This document shows, piece by piece, positions 33,430 to 43,535 of a DNA stretch of 64,000 nucleotides (its first letter is position 1; each line of letters opens with the position of its first letter). Location: NCBI GenBank assembly GCA_019918135.1, contig WBZZ01002059.1, forward strand, positions 87,501 through 151,500, given 5' to 3'. The position numbers and the translations under genes are program-made. The DNA comes from Paulinella micropora. Lineage: Eukaryota > Cercozoa > Imbricatea > Euglyphida > Paulinellidae. The notes below the pieces were generated by a model that saw only the letters and a list, made by a program, of their open reading frames with translations, was not told the origin of the DNA and did no database searches.

Positions 33430-33439
33430 CGGGATGTTG

Positions 33440-34980
33440 ATTGTGTACCTGCCAACAGTCGACGCAGAGACCCTCTCTTATTTTGCTTTGGTCGACTCGA
33501 TGTTTTGGCCTGATGCCAACACGATGTTTGAGGTAAGCACGCAAATGAATGAGGGTGATGTTTGCTGGCCTGCTTGATTGTACATGTTTTAGGTCGGTTC
33601 GTGGGTGAGCTTATACGGCAGCAACGACGAAAATATCATCATTGTCGGGTAGGCATCATAATTTCTCGCAGGTTTGGCAGCAGTAATATAATATCATATC
33701 TAGTCCCGGCGTCTTGGTGCGTCCAGCGCCCGGCAACATCAACAAGTTCGAGATCACAGGCGCTTCACTTCTAATCGCCAGGGAAGTGGATGGTAAAGGC
33801 CGGGAAGTGAATGGGAGTGTCAAGCGTCGCTTTAAGCTGCAGTTTGTTGACTTTCTGTTTGTCAACAAGGTGGAGACAGAGAAGCTCAGGGCAGACATGG
33901 TAACGGGGGCAAAGCAGTGCATAATGCAGCAGTACATTGCTCCTTTGGTGTTGGGTCATCGGCCCCGGCTGCCCAAGTATCCCTATTGGGAGAAAAACCA
34001 TGACATTCCGTGTATTAAGCAATATGTCATCGCGGACGAGCGCGGCGATTCCTCGGTGTCAACGCATTCCCTTGGCTCCGTCGGGCGTGATGATGATACC
34101 TCGGAGTGCATGAGGTAATAACTAATACCTTATTTTTATTTGGAACCTCATTAATGATTCATTGTTGTATAGTTTGAACGGCAGCCACCGGTTAGACTTT
34201 GACTCCGATGCCGCTTATGAGCATTATGATTGGCGGTCAGCTTGATATCATTTAATTTTGCCATGCGCAATTAGTTCCACGTGCACGTACATGCCATGGG
34301 TTATGCATTGTCTTGCAAGGCGTATCAAAGCGGATGAAGATGGGCTCGACGCGGACGACTTGTACACTCCTGAAGCCACTGCTGAGGCGGACGAGACTAC
34401 TAGTTCCGAAAATAGTGAGTCAGAAGAAGAGGAGGCGGACGAGAGACCTGATACTTCTGGTACTAGTACTTGTACCCCAGTGAAGCCTGAGCACCAACCT
34501 ACAAGGTTCTTCATTTATTTTACAAACGTGCTTGCAGTCATATGTATGTTTGCAGCATGCTGCTTACCCCATCATCGTCCGACGCGGCGGCCTCTGCTGC
34601 TCGTAAGGCTGGAGCGGCTCCCACCTGCCAAAAAAAAAAATGGAAGCAGCCGATGCAAGGTCCCTCATTCATTGTAGTCTCTTTTTGTGCTTGCAGTCAT
34701 ACGTTCCTGTTTGCTGCAGCAGGAACACGCCGCCAGCACCAACCGATCCGGCGGCCGATGCTGCTAGTAAGGCTGGCGCAGCGACTCCCACCGGCCAAAA
34801 GACAAAATTGGCAGCCGCTGACGCAAGGTCCCTCATTGATTGTAGTATCTTTTTGTGCTTGCAGTCATACGTTCCTGTTTGCTGCAGCAGGAACACGCCG
34901 CCAGCAAGGACTTCAAACGCTTTGTTCCTCGTCTACTTCTTGTTCTTGCTCCTCACGCAAGGACCTGACTGAAATGCTCT
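33440..34980 (+). CDS. Unknown multi-exon protein, cargo of TIR element
   Basis: Exons inferred from reading frame and GT-AG borders: about 33,430-33,531 (MFWPDANTMFE), 33,593-33,649 (VGSWVSLYGSNDENIIIVG), 33,705-34,115 (PGVLVRPAPGNINKFEITGA ... RDDDTSECM), 34,172-34,237 (LNGSHRLDFDSDAAYEHYDW), 34,319-34,504 (RIKADEDGLDADDLY, very acidic) and then repeated exons at 34.5-34.9 kb. Introns are 50-80 bp. No known domain is recognised. It starts divergently from the minus-strand gene at 33.4 kb. Confidence 0.5.
34531..34910 (+). repeat. Exon-intron unit in three tandem copies (about 160-168 bp)
   Basis: Acceptor-like TTGCAGTCATA occurs at about 34,531, 34,691 and 34,859, the last two followed by CGTTCCTGTTTGCTGC. 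Each unit codes SYVPVCCSRNT and an AATPTGQK...ADARSL segment, then a very short intron (GTCCCTCATT...TTGCAG). An inverted copy is at 33,255-33,380, in the opposite gene. Confidence 0.7.
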
Positions 34981-35383
34981 CCACAAGAGATTTAGCTAAG
35001 CCTTCTTAGTCATAGAGCAGTTTTTGGACGCAAAAATCGGCTGCTGTCATATCATATCACTGCGGACAATCAAGTAGCAAACTATCCGACTTTGATCTCA
35101 TCATTCTACGTCGATCATGGTAGTGTATCAATACTACTGCCATCCTTTAACAGCTCATGACACGAGCTTTTGAACGATATGCTTAGAAGTTTCGTATCTT
35201 AAATATCCATCGAGAAAAATGAGATCAACATTGAGGAATTTTGTCACTTGAATATGCTAAGTAATATTTCAAAGTTTGGCAGCTTTGTCACTTGATTTGT
35301 GATTAGTCATATTAGGCTAAGGCGAGAAGCAATTTTTGCCTGTTTCGCCAGCAAAGCGCTGGGTTACTTCATATATTTTTATG

Positions 35384-35453
35384 GATAGATAGATAGATAT
35401 ATACACTGGGTTACTTACTTTCAATCGTCCGAGTCTGGACATATATTTTTATG

Positions 35454-35493
<40 letters not shown>

Positions 35494-35515
35494 TAGATAT
35501 ATAGATAGATATGTT
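35384..35515. repeat. (GATA)n microsatellite
   Basis: ATAGATAGAT tract at about 35,384-35,400 and again at 35,450-35,510. 34,981-35,410 has no supported gene. Confidence 0.85.
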
Positions 35516-37065
35516 TGCGGATCTAGCGTTTGGCGTGAATCCCAATTTTCCCTCCTCCTTGATTTGTTTTTTCCCCGAGTCGTTTTGAACAAAACAATCA
35601 AGCAATTTACGGGCAGCTTTAAGAAAAATCAGGTACCCTTGCTGCATGAGCGCTTTTGTTTCTTTAGTTACGTCCTTTGGAAACTTATACGTAAGGCAAT
35701 CGTAAGGTGGCACTAGAATCGACTGCCACTTCGTGTCTTTCCCTGAAAAGCTGACAGTCGCAAAGAAAACCGAGAGAAGCTGATCGTCGTTCTTCTCTGC
35801 AGCTGGCTGCTTGGCTGCACCATCGCCAGCGCCGTCCTTCTCTACAGCTGGCTGCTTGGCTGCACCATCGCCGGCGCCGTCCTTCTCTACAGCTGGCTGC
35901 TTGGCTGCACCATCGCCGGCGTTGTCCTTCTCTACAGCTGGCTGCTTGGCTGCACCATCGCCGGCGCCGTCCTTCTCTACAGCTGGCTGCTTGGCTGCAC
36001 CATCGCCGGCGCCATCCTTCTCTACAGCTGGCTGCTTGGCTGCACCATCGCCGGCGCCGTCCTTCTCTACAGCTGGCTGCTTGGCTGCACCATCGCTGGC
36101 GCCGTCCTTCTCTACAGCTGGCTGCTTGGCTGCACCATCGCCGGCGCCGGCGCCGTCCTTCTCTACAGCTGGCTGCTTGGCTGCGCATGCACCATCGCCG
36201 GCGCCGTCCTTCTCTACAGCTGGTTGCTTCGCTGCACCATCGCCGGCGCCGTCCTTCTCTACAGCTGGCTGCTTGGCTACACCATCGCCGGCGCCTGCCT
36301 TCTCTGGCTGAATGTCTGCACCATTAGCCGGTACCACGCCTTGTACGCTGTTCCTAGTATGCTCGCAAAGTCTGGCGAGCGATGCCAGCTGTTGTTGCAC
36401 TTGCCTGCTCTGTTGCGTGGGCGATCTCTGCTGCTGCACGTGAAGTGATGCAGCATATTCGCTACTAGGCACAAAAACAAAATATATTCATTGTATGTAA
36501 GCAAGCAGACTACTTGACCCCTCTTGCGTGCCGCTTGCTAGCGCTCCAGCGGCCTCAAACAAACAGAGCAAATGTATTACTTGAGCAATGCAAGTGACTC
36601 ATACTATACCGTTGCAGCAGAGGCAGCAGCGGAAGATTGCGAAGACTGAAGCTTAGCTTGAGACGCAGCAAGCAAGCGGCCTCCAGCAGTTAGTTTCTTC
36701 TTGTTAGCTGGCTTGACAGTTTCACTCTTCTTATTAGGTGCCTTGGCAGCCGGCTGATTGGCCTCACACAAACAGAGCAAATGTAATACTAGATCAATGC
36801 AAGTAAATAATCAGATTACCTCTTGAGAAGGGGTAGCAGCGGAATGAGCAACATTTGGTTTCCTCTTCTTATTATGTGCTTTGGCATCCGGGTGATTAGC
36901 CTCAAAAAAACAGAGCAAATGTAATACTAGATCAATACAAGTGAATAATCAGACTACCTCTTGAGAAGGGGCAGCAGCGGAAGGGGCAGCGGCAATCTTA
37001 GTTGCTTTCTTGGCAGCCTGAAACAAACAGAACAAATGTAAGCAAGCAATCAAGCAAGCAAGCAA

Positions 37066-37098
<33 letters not shown>

Positions 37099-37399
37099 AC
37101 AAGCAAGACAAGCAAGCAAGCAAGCAAGCAACACAAGCAACACAAGCAAGCAAGCAAGCAAGCAAACAAACAAACAAGCAAGCAAACAAGAAAGCAAGAA
37201 AGCAAGCAACACAAGCAACACAAGCAACACAAGCAAGCAAGCAAGCAAGCAAGCAACGCAAGCAAGCAAGCAAGCAAGCAAGCAAGAGAGCAAGCAAGCA
37301 AGCAAGCAAGCAAGACAAGCAAGACAAGCAAGCAAGACAAGCAACACAAGCAAGACAAGCAAGCAAGCAAGCAACACAAGCAACACAAGCAAGCAAGAG

Positions 37400-37444
<45 letters not shown>

Positions 37445-37446
37445 CA

Positions 37447-37483
<37 letters not shown>

Positions 37484-38216
37484 ACACAAGCAACACAAGC
37501 AACACAAGCAAGCAAACAACACAAGCAACACAACCAAGCAAGCAAGCAAGCAAGAGCAAGCAAGAGCAAGCAAGAGAGCAAGCAAGAGAGCAAGCAAGCA
37601 AGCAAGACAAGCAAGCAAGCAAGACAAGCAAGACAAGCAAGACAAGCAAGACAAGCAAGCAAGCAAGCAAGCAACACAAGCAACACAAGCAAGCAAGCAA
37701 GCAACACAAGCAACACAAGCAAGAGAGCAAGCAAGCAAGCAAGCAAGCAAGAGCAAGCAAGAGAGCAAGCAAGCAAGCAAGCACACAAGCAAGCAAGCAA
37801 GCAAGCAAGCATTCAAGCAAGCAAGCATTCAAGCAAGCAAGCAAGCAAGCTACCACTGCAGATGGAGCAGGCCTTTTTCTGCCACTCTTCCTACTACCCT
37901 GCTCTTGACTTGCCTCCTTGCTCGCATTAAAGAGGCCTTCCTCCTTTCTTTCGAATCTCTGATTTTTCCCGACATTGGCCCTTTCTACGTACTTGTAGAC
38001 GAAGTTGTCACTCAAGAATGACCACGTATCCTCATTATGTGGCAGATTCCAATAGCACCGCGACACATCAGGAGGAATATCCAGGCTCGCAAACGGTTGC
38101 CACTCGTCACTGCTGTTAACCAGCAGAAAGCCCTTGACAACTCCATCAGACTTGTCCACTCGAATCTTTTGGATGGAGGCAACTCGAATTTTATTTTTGC
38201 TACTTGAAGCTTCCAT
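35411..38216 (-). CDS. Multi-exon protein with 15-residue repeat array, cargo of TIR element
   Basis: Probable first exon 38,216-37,852 (MEASSSKNKIRVASIQKIRV ... DEWQPFASLDIPPDVSRCYW ... RKSGRKRPAPSA), a long intron of AAGC repeats, then short Lys/Ala-rich exons (APSAAAPSQE; HSAATPSQE; ANKKKLTAGGRLL) between duplicated introns, then a last exon from 36,472 with VQQQRSPTQQSRQVQQQLAS, eleven GAGDGAAKQPAVEKD repeats and a globular end (WQSILVPPYDCLTYKFP ... LDCFVQND). The basic, Ala-rich middle resembles chromatin-type linkers. Function unknown. Exon borders are approximate. Confidence 0.5.
35795..36310 (-). repeat. 45-bp minisatellite coding 15-residue repeats
   Basis: Eleven units that keep the reading frame and code K-Q-P-A-V-E-K-D-G-A-G-D-G-A-A with small changes; two units carry insertions of 6-9 bp that are multiples of three. 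Confidence 0.9.
36540..36965 (-). repeat. Duplicated intron-exon units
   Basis: The intron core (AGAGCAAATGTAATACTAGAT on plus, 20 or fewer bases conserved) with flanking exon ends recurs near 36,560, 36,775 and 36,910. Each has a minus-strand GTAAT/GTAGT donor and a TTTGAG/TGTGAG acceptor. Confidence 0.6.
37035..37850. repeat. AAGC-based satellite, probably intronic
   Basis: About 800 bp of AAGC tetramers with AACAC and AAGAC variants. Long frames of Ala-Cys-Leu-Leu or Lys-Gln-Ala-Ser are translations of this repeat. Confidence 0.9.
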
Positions 38217-38576
38217 AACGTTGCGATCCTACGGACGACAACCGACTGATTCAAGCGAGCACTTTCAAATGTGAGGGAAATGCCTATTTGTACCGGTGGA
38301 TGCAAATATTTTCCCCATATCGTTAACGTGCGTGGTGCGACTCTCATTGTCATTCTTGGTTGTTTTAGACTTATCTAGTGGTAAACAGCAAAGCCTGCGC
38401 CTCTGGCGCAAGGCACCGCAAGGTACTAGTGTTCGACTTATTATTTATGTCACTTAATTGTTGTTTTCGTGTTTTTTTAAGGTGCCACTGCGTGTACGCT
38501 CCCAACGGAGTGCAATAGTATTCCAAAATGGCTTTGTATGTGACACAACACTGTTGATTTGTGCTAGATTTGAGGT

Positions 38577-41500
38577 ATGTCTTGGCTTCTCAAAGCATAC
38601 ACGCAACCTGAGCGTCAGAGTGAGGTAATACGCAAAGATGATGACGGCTCCTTGCTTTCTGCTGCTTTGCCCAGCAATTCCTCGCTAAACGTGATTTCAC
38701 TTTCCGGCCAGGCAGCTGGGAAGCAGGAGGAACGCCAGACAATCTCTAATAATGATTTTCTATCCAAGAAACGGTCTTCTAGCTTGTTTACTAGCTCTTC
38801 GGATGCTCAAAGCGAGCCAGCCAACAAACGAAATTCAGTTTCGCGTGTCGGTAGCGGCCGCGCCCGTCTGGACGAGACTCAGCTCAGCCCTAGACATCGA
38901 AAGCGACTAGAAAAAGGCCGAAGATGGCAGGAAAGACAACGGACAGCCCGCAGAGTAGCCGACGACTACCCTGATGACAAAGCGTTGCAGGAAATGCTCA
39001 TGTCAGGTGAGGGGGAGAGGATGTTTCCTGAAACCAGCGCACTTCTGCGCCGCAACAAGGCAGAGGCTGCAGCCGCTAACGCTGTCAAGAGTGTTTTGGA
39101 AAGCATGCCAGCTAGAGCAGCGCACAAGCAGAAAATAGTTGGAAGAATGAGGGGATTCATGACTTCTCAAGAGTGGAACGATTTCAGAGTTTCTATCAAC
39201 AACAAGTACGCTGCGAAAGCTGCACGTGTAGAAAGGCAGCTAGAGGAGCGTGCAGCAAAAGGCGAGGCTGTGCCTGTAGATGTTTTCAATCAAAAGCGAG
39301 CTGCCGAGGAACAACGCGAAGGAATTTCAGTTTTAGAAAAAAGCATCACCAAGAAAGTAGTTCTAGAGGCGATGGGCCATAAGTCCGGTCGTGAGACTCT
39401 TTACTGGTACGGTAACCTAGATAGTTTTCACCATAACTACACAGATACGCTTTTCAAGACTATATTCAAGCAAATGGTGCTAAGTGCTGGTAGTGTAGAG
39501 GCCCTTGTGGTTGAGTTGAAGGCGACGAAGTGGGTTTCGGCGAATGCGGCAGCGTATACATGCGGAGGTATGTGTGGCCGGGAATGCCGTCATTTTTACC
39601 AACCACGAACTCGAAAAACCTTCAACAAAATTCTGGCCGATCAGAAAGTCTCGTTCATGTGCATTACCAAGACAGTACCGTGCAAGTGGCATGACAATTA
39701 CGACAAATGGTGCGCTGAGTTAAAGCGAGAAGAGGCTAAGACCGGAGCTGCCCGCAAGCCCAAGAAGATTCTCCAACTCAAGCAGAACAAGAACAAGTGT
39801 GAGATTCATTTCCGACAGTATGAAACGCAACGTAGGTAATTATCTGATGATAATAATTATGATGATATTCATGATTGCATATTGGCATGCCTTCTTCTGT
39901 CAGTACCACGCACCACTGCCTGCCGGCACTTTTGCTCAAGTCTGCTGTCTGTTTGCGCTCGCCCGTCCAGTCTATGGCCTTGAGTGGCATCTAATAGTCG
40001 GATTAGGTGTAAAACAAACTTCCGGTGAGGTTAGTTATGTCAAAGAGCGTCATTCTGATTTATGCTGTGGCTTCATGCTTGTATTTTTGCCTGCCTAGCA
40101 CTGCTGCTTTTTCTCAAGTCTGCTGCTTGTTTGCTCTCGCCCGCCCTGTCTGTGGCCTTGAGCATCTAATAGTCGGATTAGGTGTGGAACAAACTTCCGG
40201 TGAGGTTAGTTATGTCAAAGAACGTCATTCTGATTTATGTTGTGGCTTCATGCTTGTATTTTTGCCTGCCTAGCACTGCTGCTTTTGCTCAAGTGTGCTG
40301 CTTGTTTGCTCTCGCCCGCCCTGTCTGTGGCCTTGAGTGGCATCTAATAGTCAGATTAGGTGTGAAACAAACTTCCGGTGAGGTTAGTTATGTCAAAGAG
40401 CGTCATTCTAATTTATGCTGTGGCTTCATGCTTATATTTTTGCTGTTAGCTTTGTGCAGGCTCGCATTGATGGTTTGGAGGCAGGGAGTGGCCAGTGGGT
40501 CATTTATCAAGACTACCTTGCCTGGTATTCCGAAAATGGTACAAAGATCAACGATCTCCTTTTTACTCTTGTTCAACGCGACTCGCATGGCCAGCTGAAG
40601 TATGAATACCTTCATAACTTCATGTTGTGCGAGCATTCAGAGGCAACCACGCGTTACACCTGGGCTTATCACTTCCGCAGCAAGAAGGATGGGGGGAGTG
40701 GTGAACTCTCTTCGCTGCCAGGTCCTGGCGTACGAACTGGTGATGGCGGCGGTGATTTTACCAGTAGAGCCTTTATTTATTCAGAGTCGTGCTATCATAG
40801 CCTTTATGGTGTGGATGTGGAGGCGAATGTGCTCTGTCCAAATCACGCGTGGAATCCATGTGATGGAGCTAAGAGAAACTGACTAGGGTTTTCACTAAAG
40901 ATCAGGTTGAGCAAGGCCGCGGGTTTTCTCTGGTTTCAGACTGGTTGGAGTCTGCTTCTAACGCCGGATATTCAAATGTTCGTTTATATGGGCATGAGAT
41001 GGATGTAATAATGGCTTGGGCGGACAAGAACCAGATCAAGCTTCGCGGAATCAGTGGCTGGCAGTTTCCCTCGTTGCGCTCCTTCAAGTATTCTCAGGAC
41101 ACCGACGCTGGCAGGGTCTTTAGTTTGCCGGGTGTAGCATATGGAGCTTACACCAGCGATGTGCGTGATGCACAGCGCGTGGTACTGGATATGCGGCATG
41201 ACGATGTTGCGGGTCTGCGGTGTGAGTTTTGCACACAGGCCACCAAGTCACCGCAGCCTGCCCATGGAAAGGGGAAAACGTGCCCAAACCGCAGGGGCGG
41301 GGTTACGGGCGTGGAGTCAGGGTTTGTGTTGGAGCAGTCCGATGCAACAGCAGGGATGGAAATGGAAGAGAAGATTAAGTACTTTCGCAATTTGAAGGCC
41401 AAGCAAAGAGTTAAGAAGAAGCGTGCCAAAGGCAAATATAGTAGCGTGCCCAAGGCACAGTGCGTTACATTGCTTGAGGCTATGGGTTTGCCCACAGAAG

Positions 41501-42006
41501 GTAAAGTGGCGGAGTTGCGAGCGCGTCTAGATGAAGCAACGAGCCACGATGAGCCAAAGGCTAAGGGCCGCAAGGGAGGTAAGCGTGGAAGGGGAAAAGG
41601 TGAGAAGGATATCGATGCTAGCCCACCAGCAGTCAAGAAGCGCAAAACCGGTTCCGAAGGTAAAGATTGTTATGCATCGATGCAACTGCTTTGAAATTGT
41701 TTTGGGTTGTTTGTGCCTTGTTTGTGAGGTTCCCGTCGCAAGCGTGGCGAAGGCACTGACACTGTCGCGAAAGAACGCAGGCAGGTACAGGCTAGAGGTA
41801 AGCGTGTTGACTATTCAGGGATGGACGAAGATGGCGAGGAGGAAGAGAAAGCAAGCGCAGGCGAGTGGGAATGCGACATTTGCGGTGTACGTAATAGAAA
41901 GCGTTTGTATTTTGTCGGTTGCGAAGATTGCGGAGCTGTACCTGAAAATGACGATCGCGATGCAAGCGATGAGGAAGGAGAGGAAGACGAAGATAATGGC
42001 GAATGA
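38577..42006 (+). CDS. DDE-like transposase candidate with SAP-like segment and zinc ribbon
   Basis: Exon 1 (38,577 to about 39,836) starts MSWLLKAYTQPERQ, is basic and coiled, and has a Cys/His cluster (CGGMCGRECRHFY ... CITKTVPCKWHDNYDKWC). After a 620-bp intron, exon 2 carries DGLEAGSGQWVIYQDYLAWY, GDGGGDFTSRAFIYSE and CPNHAWNPCDGAK; D-G-G-x-x-F and H-x-x-N-x-C-D-G are the last catalytic blocks of an unnamed RNase H-fold transposase group. A frame change of one base lies at about 40,875. The C-terminus has a SAP-like helix pair (LLEAMGLPTEGKVAELRARL), a Lys-rich stretch and, after an intron of about 70 bp at 41.66 kb, CDICG...CEDCG before the stop at 42,006. Only large gene in the element with transposase-like motifs, so it is the best candidate for mobilising it. 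Confidence 0.55.
39836..40458 (+). repeat. Intron with 176-bp tandem repeats
   Basis: GT donor after CGTAG and an acceptor CTTTGTGCAG before exon 2. Within it CTTCCGGTGAGGTTAGTTAT recurs at 40,019, 40,195 and 40,371, a 176-bp period, with a partial first unit from about 39,920. Confidence 0.7.
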
Positions 42007-42763
42007 ATTCGCCTGGCAGTGCTTCGTGCGCTGTTTGTTGTAGCTTAGGATTACCTTCTTGGCTGCCGCTTACCCCCCCCCCCCCCTTTCGCTGCCTAAT
42101 TTAGCCATTCAATGATGTTTCTCCTGCCTAGGCCTCCGCAAAAAACAACACAAAAAAACAAAACAAAAAAAAAAGTCCCCGCAAATGATCTGCGCAATTT
42201 AATTTTACTCAGATCATCTGCAGGGATTGAGTCCCCCCAAATTTTGTCGCGATCGCCTGTTCATTGTGGCCGTAGAGAACGAACTTACTTCATATTTAAT
42301 GTACGTTACTTTGTATTTGATGTAAGTTCGTTTTTTATGCCCATTTTAAGCCAACTAGCGCGAGTTAAATGCACTCAGATCATCTACTGGGATTGCCAGG
42401 CAATGACGCCCCCACCCCCCCTCCCTTGTACTAATACTACAATACTATTATATGAACGTGATTCCTCATAAATTTATATAATGTACTAAAATCATGTTTT
42501 ATATAAATTCAAACTATTTAAACGCAGTGATGACTGTATTTAGCGATCGCTGCATGATTAGCGTCATGCAAATTTAGCTTACTTAGCCGGTTTAGCGTAC
42601 ATATACTAGGCTGATCCGCTGTCAAGTAAAAAAAAAATTAATACTAAAAGTGATTATTAATACGTTTTATCTCAATTCAAACGTTTTAACGCAATAATCA
42701 ATAGATTTAATGATATTTAAACAGGTTTGCAAAAAATATATATGGTCTCATTGGTATGAGACC
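42007..42763. other. Right subterminal non-coding region of TIR element
   Basis: No gene seen. Holds poly-C (42,072), poly-A, a hairpin at about 42,281-42,334 (AACGAACTTAC facing GTAAGTTCGTT), repeated ACTCAGATCATCT motifs (about 42,210 and 42,373) and the subterminal palindrome GGTCTCATTGGTATGAGACC at 42,744-42,763. Confidence 0.6.
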
Positions 42764-42789
42764 GGATCCTTATTATTTACCACTTCGTC
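42764..42789 (-). repeat. Right TIR (26 bp)
   Basis: Perfect inverted match to 31,056-31,081. Followed by AT, matching the AT before the left TIR. Confidence 0.85.
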
Positions 42790-42869
42790 ATGAATGGGCT
42801 TTTGACGACGACGACGACGATGAATAAATAATATAGAACAGATTTTTTTTTGTTATACTTATATATAAC

Positions 42870-43310
42870 ATGGCAACCAAAAGAGATTATCTGGGCCAAA
42901 TAGAAGAATGGACTCATTTAAGTAGCGATATAAAACTGCCAACAAGCAAATCGCTTAAACCTGATATTGTCGCATTTTATGAAAAATACCGACCGGAACA
43001 AAATCAAGAGGGTGATAATGTTGAAGTTTTATTGCCTTCTTCCGATACGATGAAAAAATTCTTTGATAATGAACCAGAAACAATAGAAGAATATACACCC
43101 TTTAAAGAAAGTGATTTGAAGGAAACTGGTATCACAGAAATCAAGGCTAATGTGGGAGAAGAATTAGCGAAAAAAGAATTACCAGTTTTAGAAGCAAAAG
43201 AGGTGCCCGCACCACTTAGGGAAAAGAAAGTGCCAATTAAAGCAAAGCGAAATCCCCCCGAGAACGGGTATAGTTGCTATGAAATAATAACGGCACATTT
43301 GAAATTATAA
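42870..43310 (+). CDS. Unknown protein of virus-like element, copy B (146 aa)
   Basis: Counterpart of 15,543-15,953 with the same start context (TATATAA one base before ATG) and N-terminus (GQIEEWTHLSSDIKLPTSKS), acidic middle and Lys/Pro-rich end. No family is recognised. Confidence 0.55.
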   Translation: MATKRDYLGQIEEWTHLSSDIKLPTSKSLKPDIVAFYEKYRPEQNQEGDNVEVLLPSSDTMKKFFDNEPETIEEYTPFKESDLKETGITEIKANVGEELAKKELPVLEAKEVPAPLREKKVPIKAKRNPPENGYSCYEIITAHLKL

Positions 43311-43334
43311 AAAGACCCATTTAATTTCTTATAT

Positions 43335-43535
43335 ATGAAAGTGGAAGACCGCACCATAATGCAGGAGGATATGAAGAAATGGCACGAGAGTAGATACGCA
43401 CACATACCACCCGACCAACGCCGTATTCTTAAATATGGTAAGTTAGATTATAAGACATTTTTTAGACATGTTTTATTTCAACACGGGGGCAAACTAATAA
43501 CACTAAAAGATATGTATGACAGGTTTCATACGTAA
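43335..43535 (+). CDS. Unknown small protein of virus-like element, copy B (66 aa)
   Basis: MKVEDRTIMQEDMKKWHESR ... YGKLDYKTFFRHVL; counterpart of 15,965-16,201. Its end overlaps the next gene's end on the other strand, as in copy A. Confidence 0.5.
   Translation: MKVEDRTIMQEDMKKWHESRYAHIPPDQRRILKYGKLDYKTFFRHVLFQHGGKLITLKDMYDRFHT

Larger units (their letters stand above)
31056..42789. mobile_element. 11.7-kb TIR DNA element inserted in virus-like element B
   Basis: Both ends carry the same 26 bp in inverted orientation (31,056-31,081 and 42,764-42,789; outer bases GACGAAGTGG, inner bases GGATCC). AT flanks each side (31,054-31,055; 42,790-42,791), and copy A shows the uninterrupted site with a single AT, so a 2-bp target duplication is likely. 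Just inside each TIR is a GGTCTC-containing palindrome. Inside are several intron-bearing genes: a plus-strand DDE-like transposase candidate (38.6-42.0 kb) and at least four others on both strands. Composition is clearly less AT-rich than the virus-like host element. Confidence 0.75.

Noticed and set aside
35795-36310. CRISPR array
   Set aside because: Units are directly adjacent with no unique spacers and keep a reading frame; a coding minisatellite explains it.
36949-38216. Long Ala-Cys-Leu-Leu (minus) and Lys-Gln-Ala-Ser (plus) frames
   Set aside because: Six-frame reading of the AAGC satellite; the part after 37,852 on the minus strand is kept as a real exon.
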